From contig OZ024840.1 in the NCBI GenBank assembly GCA_964017145.1, positions 3,906,001-3,970,000 of the forward strand: a DNA stretch of 64,000 bases. The letters run 5' to 3'. Positions 63,486-64,000 of the stretch are shown piece after piece. The notes below the pieces were generated by a model that was not told the origin of the DNA, did not search any database, and saw only the letters and a list, made by a program, of their open reading frames with translations. The position numbers were made by a program, and so were the translations under genes. Each line of letters begins with the position of its first letter. The stretch's first letter is position 1. The stretch is from Agrocybe praecox (Eukaryota > Basidiomycota > Agaricomycetes > Agaricales > Agrocybaceae).

Positions 63486-63914
63486 GCTGAGGGGTATGCC
63501 TATAGATATGTGGAGAATGAGCACACAATAGTATACAACCAATACCCACAAGTATCCAGCTGATTACGCCGTCACTCTGTGAAGGGTGTCACAGCAAAGT
63601 GATACCACGTGACAGATATTATCGTTTTTCACAACGACGCGTCTCGAACGCGTCTTTTCTAAGTATTTTAAACATTTCTACGATTTTAAAATATTAGATT
63701 AAACTAATCTATAGATTTTATAAAGAAAAACTGCGTTTAACAGTCGAATAGCTTCGTAGAAATGGACAAAAAATATTTTGTGTAATTGCCGTGATTGTCA
63801 CATTTCCCACGGTAGCTTTATTAGGAGACCTCGCACCAGTCCAGTCGCTCGCAACACAATATCCGATTCCTCTTCTAAATGTCTTTTGGAAAATCACCCT
63901 AGAACCGTATTATC
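63486..63914. promoter_or_regulatory. Divergent promoter, KOG1 / CAP-Gly gene
   Basis: 429 bp between two genes read outward. The middle (about 63660-63730) is strongly AT-rich, containing TTAGATTAAACTAATCTA. Confidence 0.45.
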
Positions 63915-64000
63915 ATGGCTACGCCTGACCCCCCGTTGGGCTCAATTGTGCTCATTCCTCAAGGCAAGGGTGTCGTACGATTCAAAGGGCCTACATCGTT
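63915..64000 (+). CDS. CAP-Gly domain protein, N-terminal fragment (cut by window end)
   Basis: The ATG at 63915 opens MATPDPPLGSIVLIPQGKG, then VVRFKGPTS, where the window stops. This matches the start of a CAP-Gly domain (GxVRFxGxTxF). Such a domain at the very N-terminus is seen in dynactin p150-Glued/Nip100-type proteins, which bind microtubule ends. Which family member it is cannot be told from 28 residues. Confidence 0.6.
   Translation, partial: MATPDPPLGSIVLIPQGKGVVRFKGPTS

Overview
This is a 64 kb window of a filamentous basidiomycete nuclear genome, most likely an Agaricomycete. The evidence is that genes carry many 45-75 bp introns, tandem families of DUF6533-type seven-helix membrane proteins and a FunK1-type kinase remnant are present, and a eukaryotic core gene set appears (KOG1/Raptor, SEC20, eL28, ETF-alpha, tRNase Z). 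Nothing suggests bacterial or organellar DNA. All exon boundaries were read by eye.

Left part (1-34.5 kb) is a gene-poor, repeat-rich accessory region. It holds six related DUF6533-type membrane-protein genes or pseudogenes: A at 1-1894 (+), E at 5157-6894 (+), B at 10818-12765 (+), C at 14211-16262 (+), E-prime at 29962-31687 (+) and D at 34373-32465 (-). A YheT/EMB8-type alpha/beta hydrolase lies at 3985-2288, with a broken copy at 27.5-28.1 kb. A and D form a roughly 2 kb inverted repeat. The hydrolase-to-E block is repeated as the hydrolase remnant and E-prime in direct orientation. Comparing the two blocks exposes two clean insertions: a 1,439 bp Helitron-like element with Pif1-type helicase remnants (7135-8573), and a 649 bp MITE with perfect 25 bp inverted ends (29141-29789). 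A second MITE lies at 9848-10333. One large gene sits inside this region: a Ser- and Lys-rich protein of about 1,554 residues with a RhoGEF (DH) domain (21743-26527).

Right part (36.8-64 kb) is a compact core-gene region. In order it holds an unknown gene (36785+), a FunK1-like pseudokinase (-), ETF-alpha (-), an SDR oxidoreductase (-), a short-form tRNase Z (+), a tRNA-Trp(CCA) with a tiny intron (-), a hot-dog thioesterase (+), ribosomal protein eL28 (+), a small conserved-looking protein (-), a Con-6 protein (-), a secreted type-B carboxylesterase (+), SEC20 (-), a multi-domain RNA end-repair protein (+), KOG1/Raptor (-), and the first residues of a CAP-Gly protein (+, cut by the window end).

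The most interesting item is the RNA-repair protein at 55283-57877. A single intronless ORF appears to carry a 2H phosphoesterase, a dual-specificity-phosphatase-like HCx5R site, a P-loop polynucleotide kinase and a KxDG RNA ligase. These are the activities expected for healing and sealing a cleaved RNA, but in the opposite order to the fungal tRNA ligase Trl1, and with an extra phosphatase-like module.
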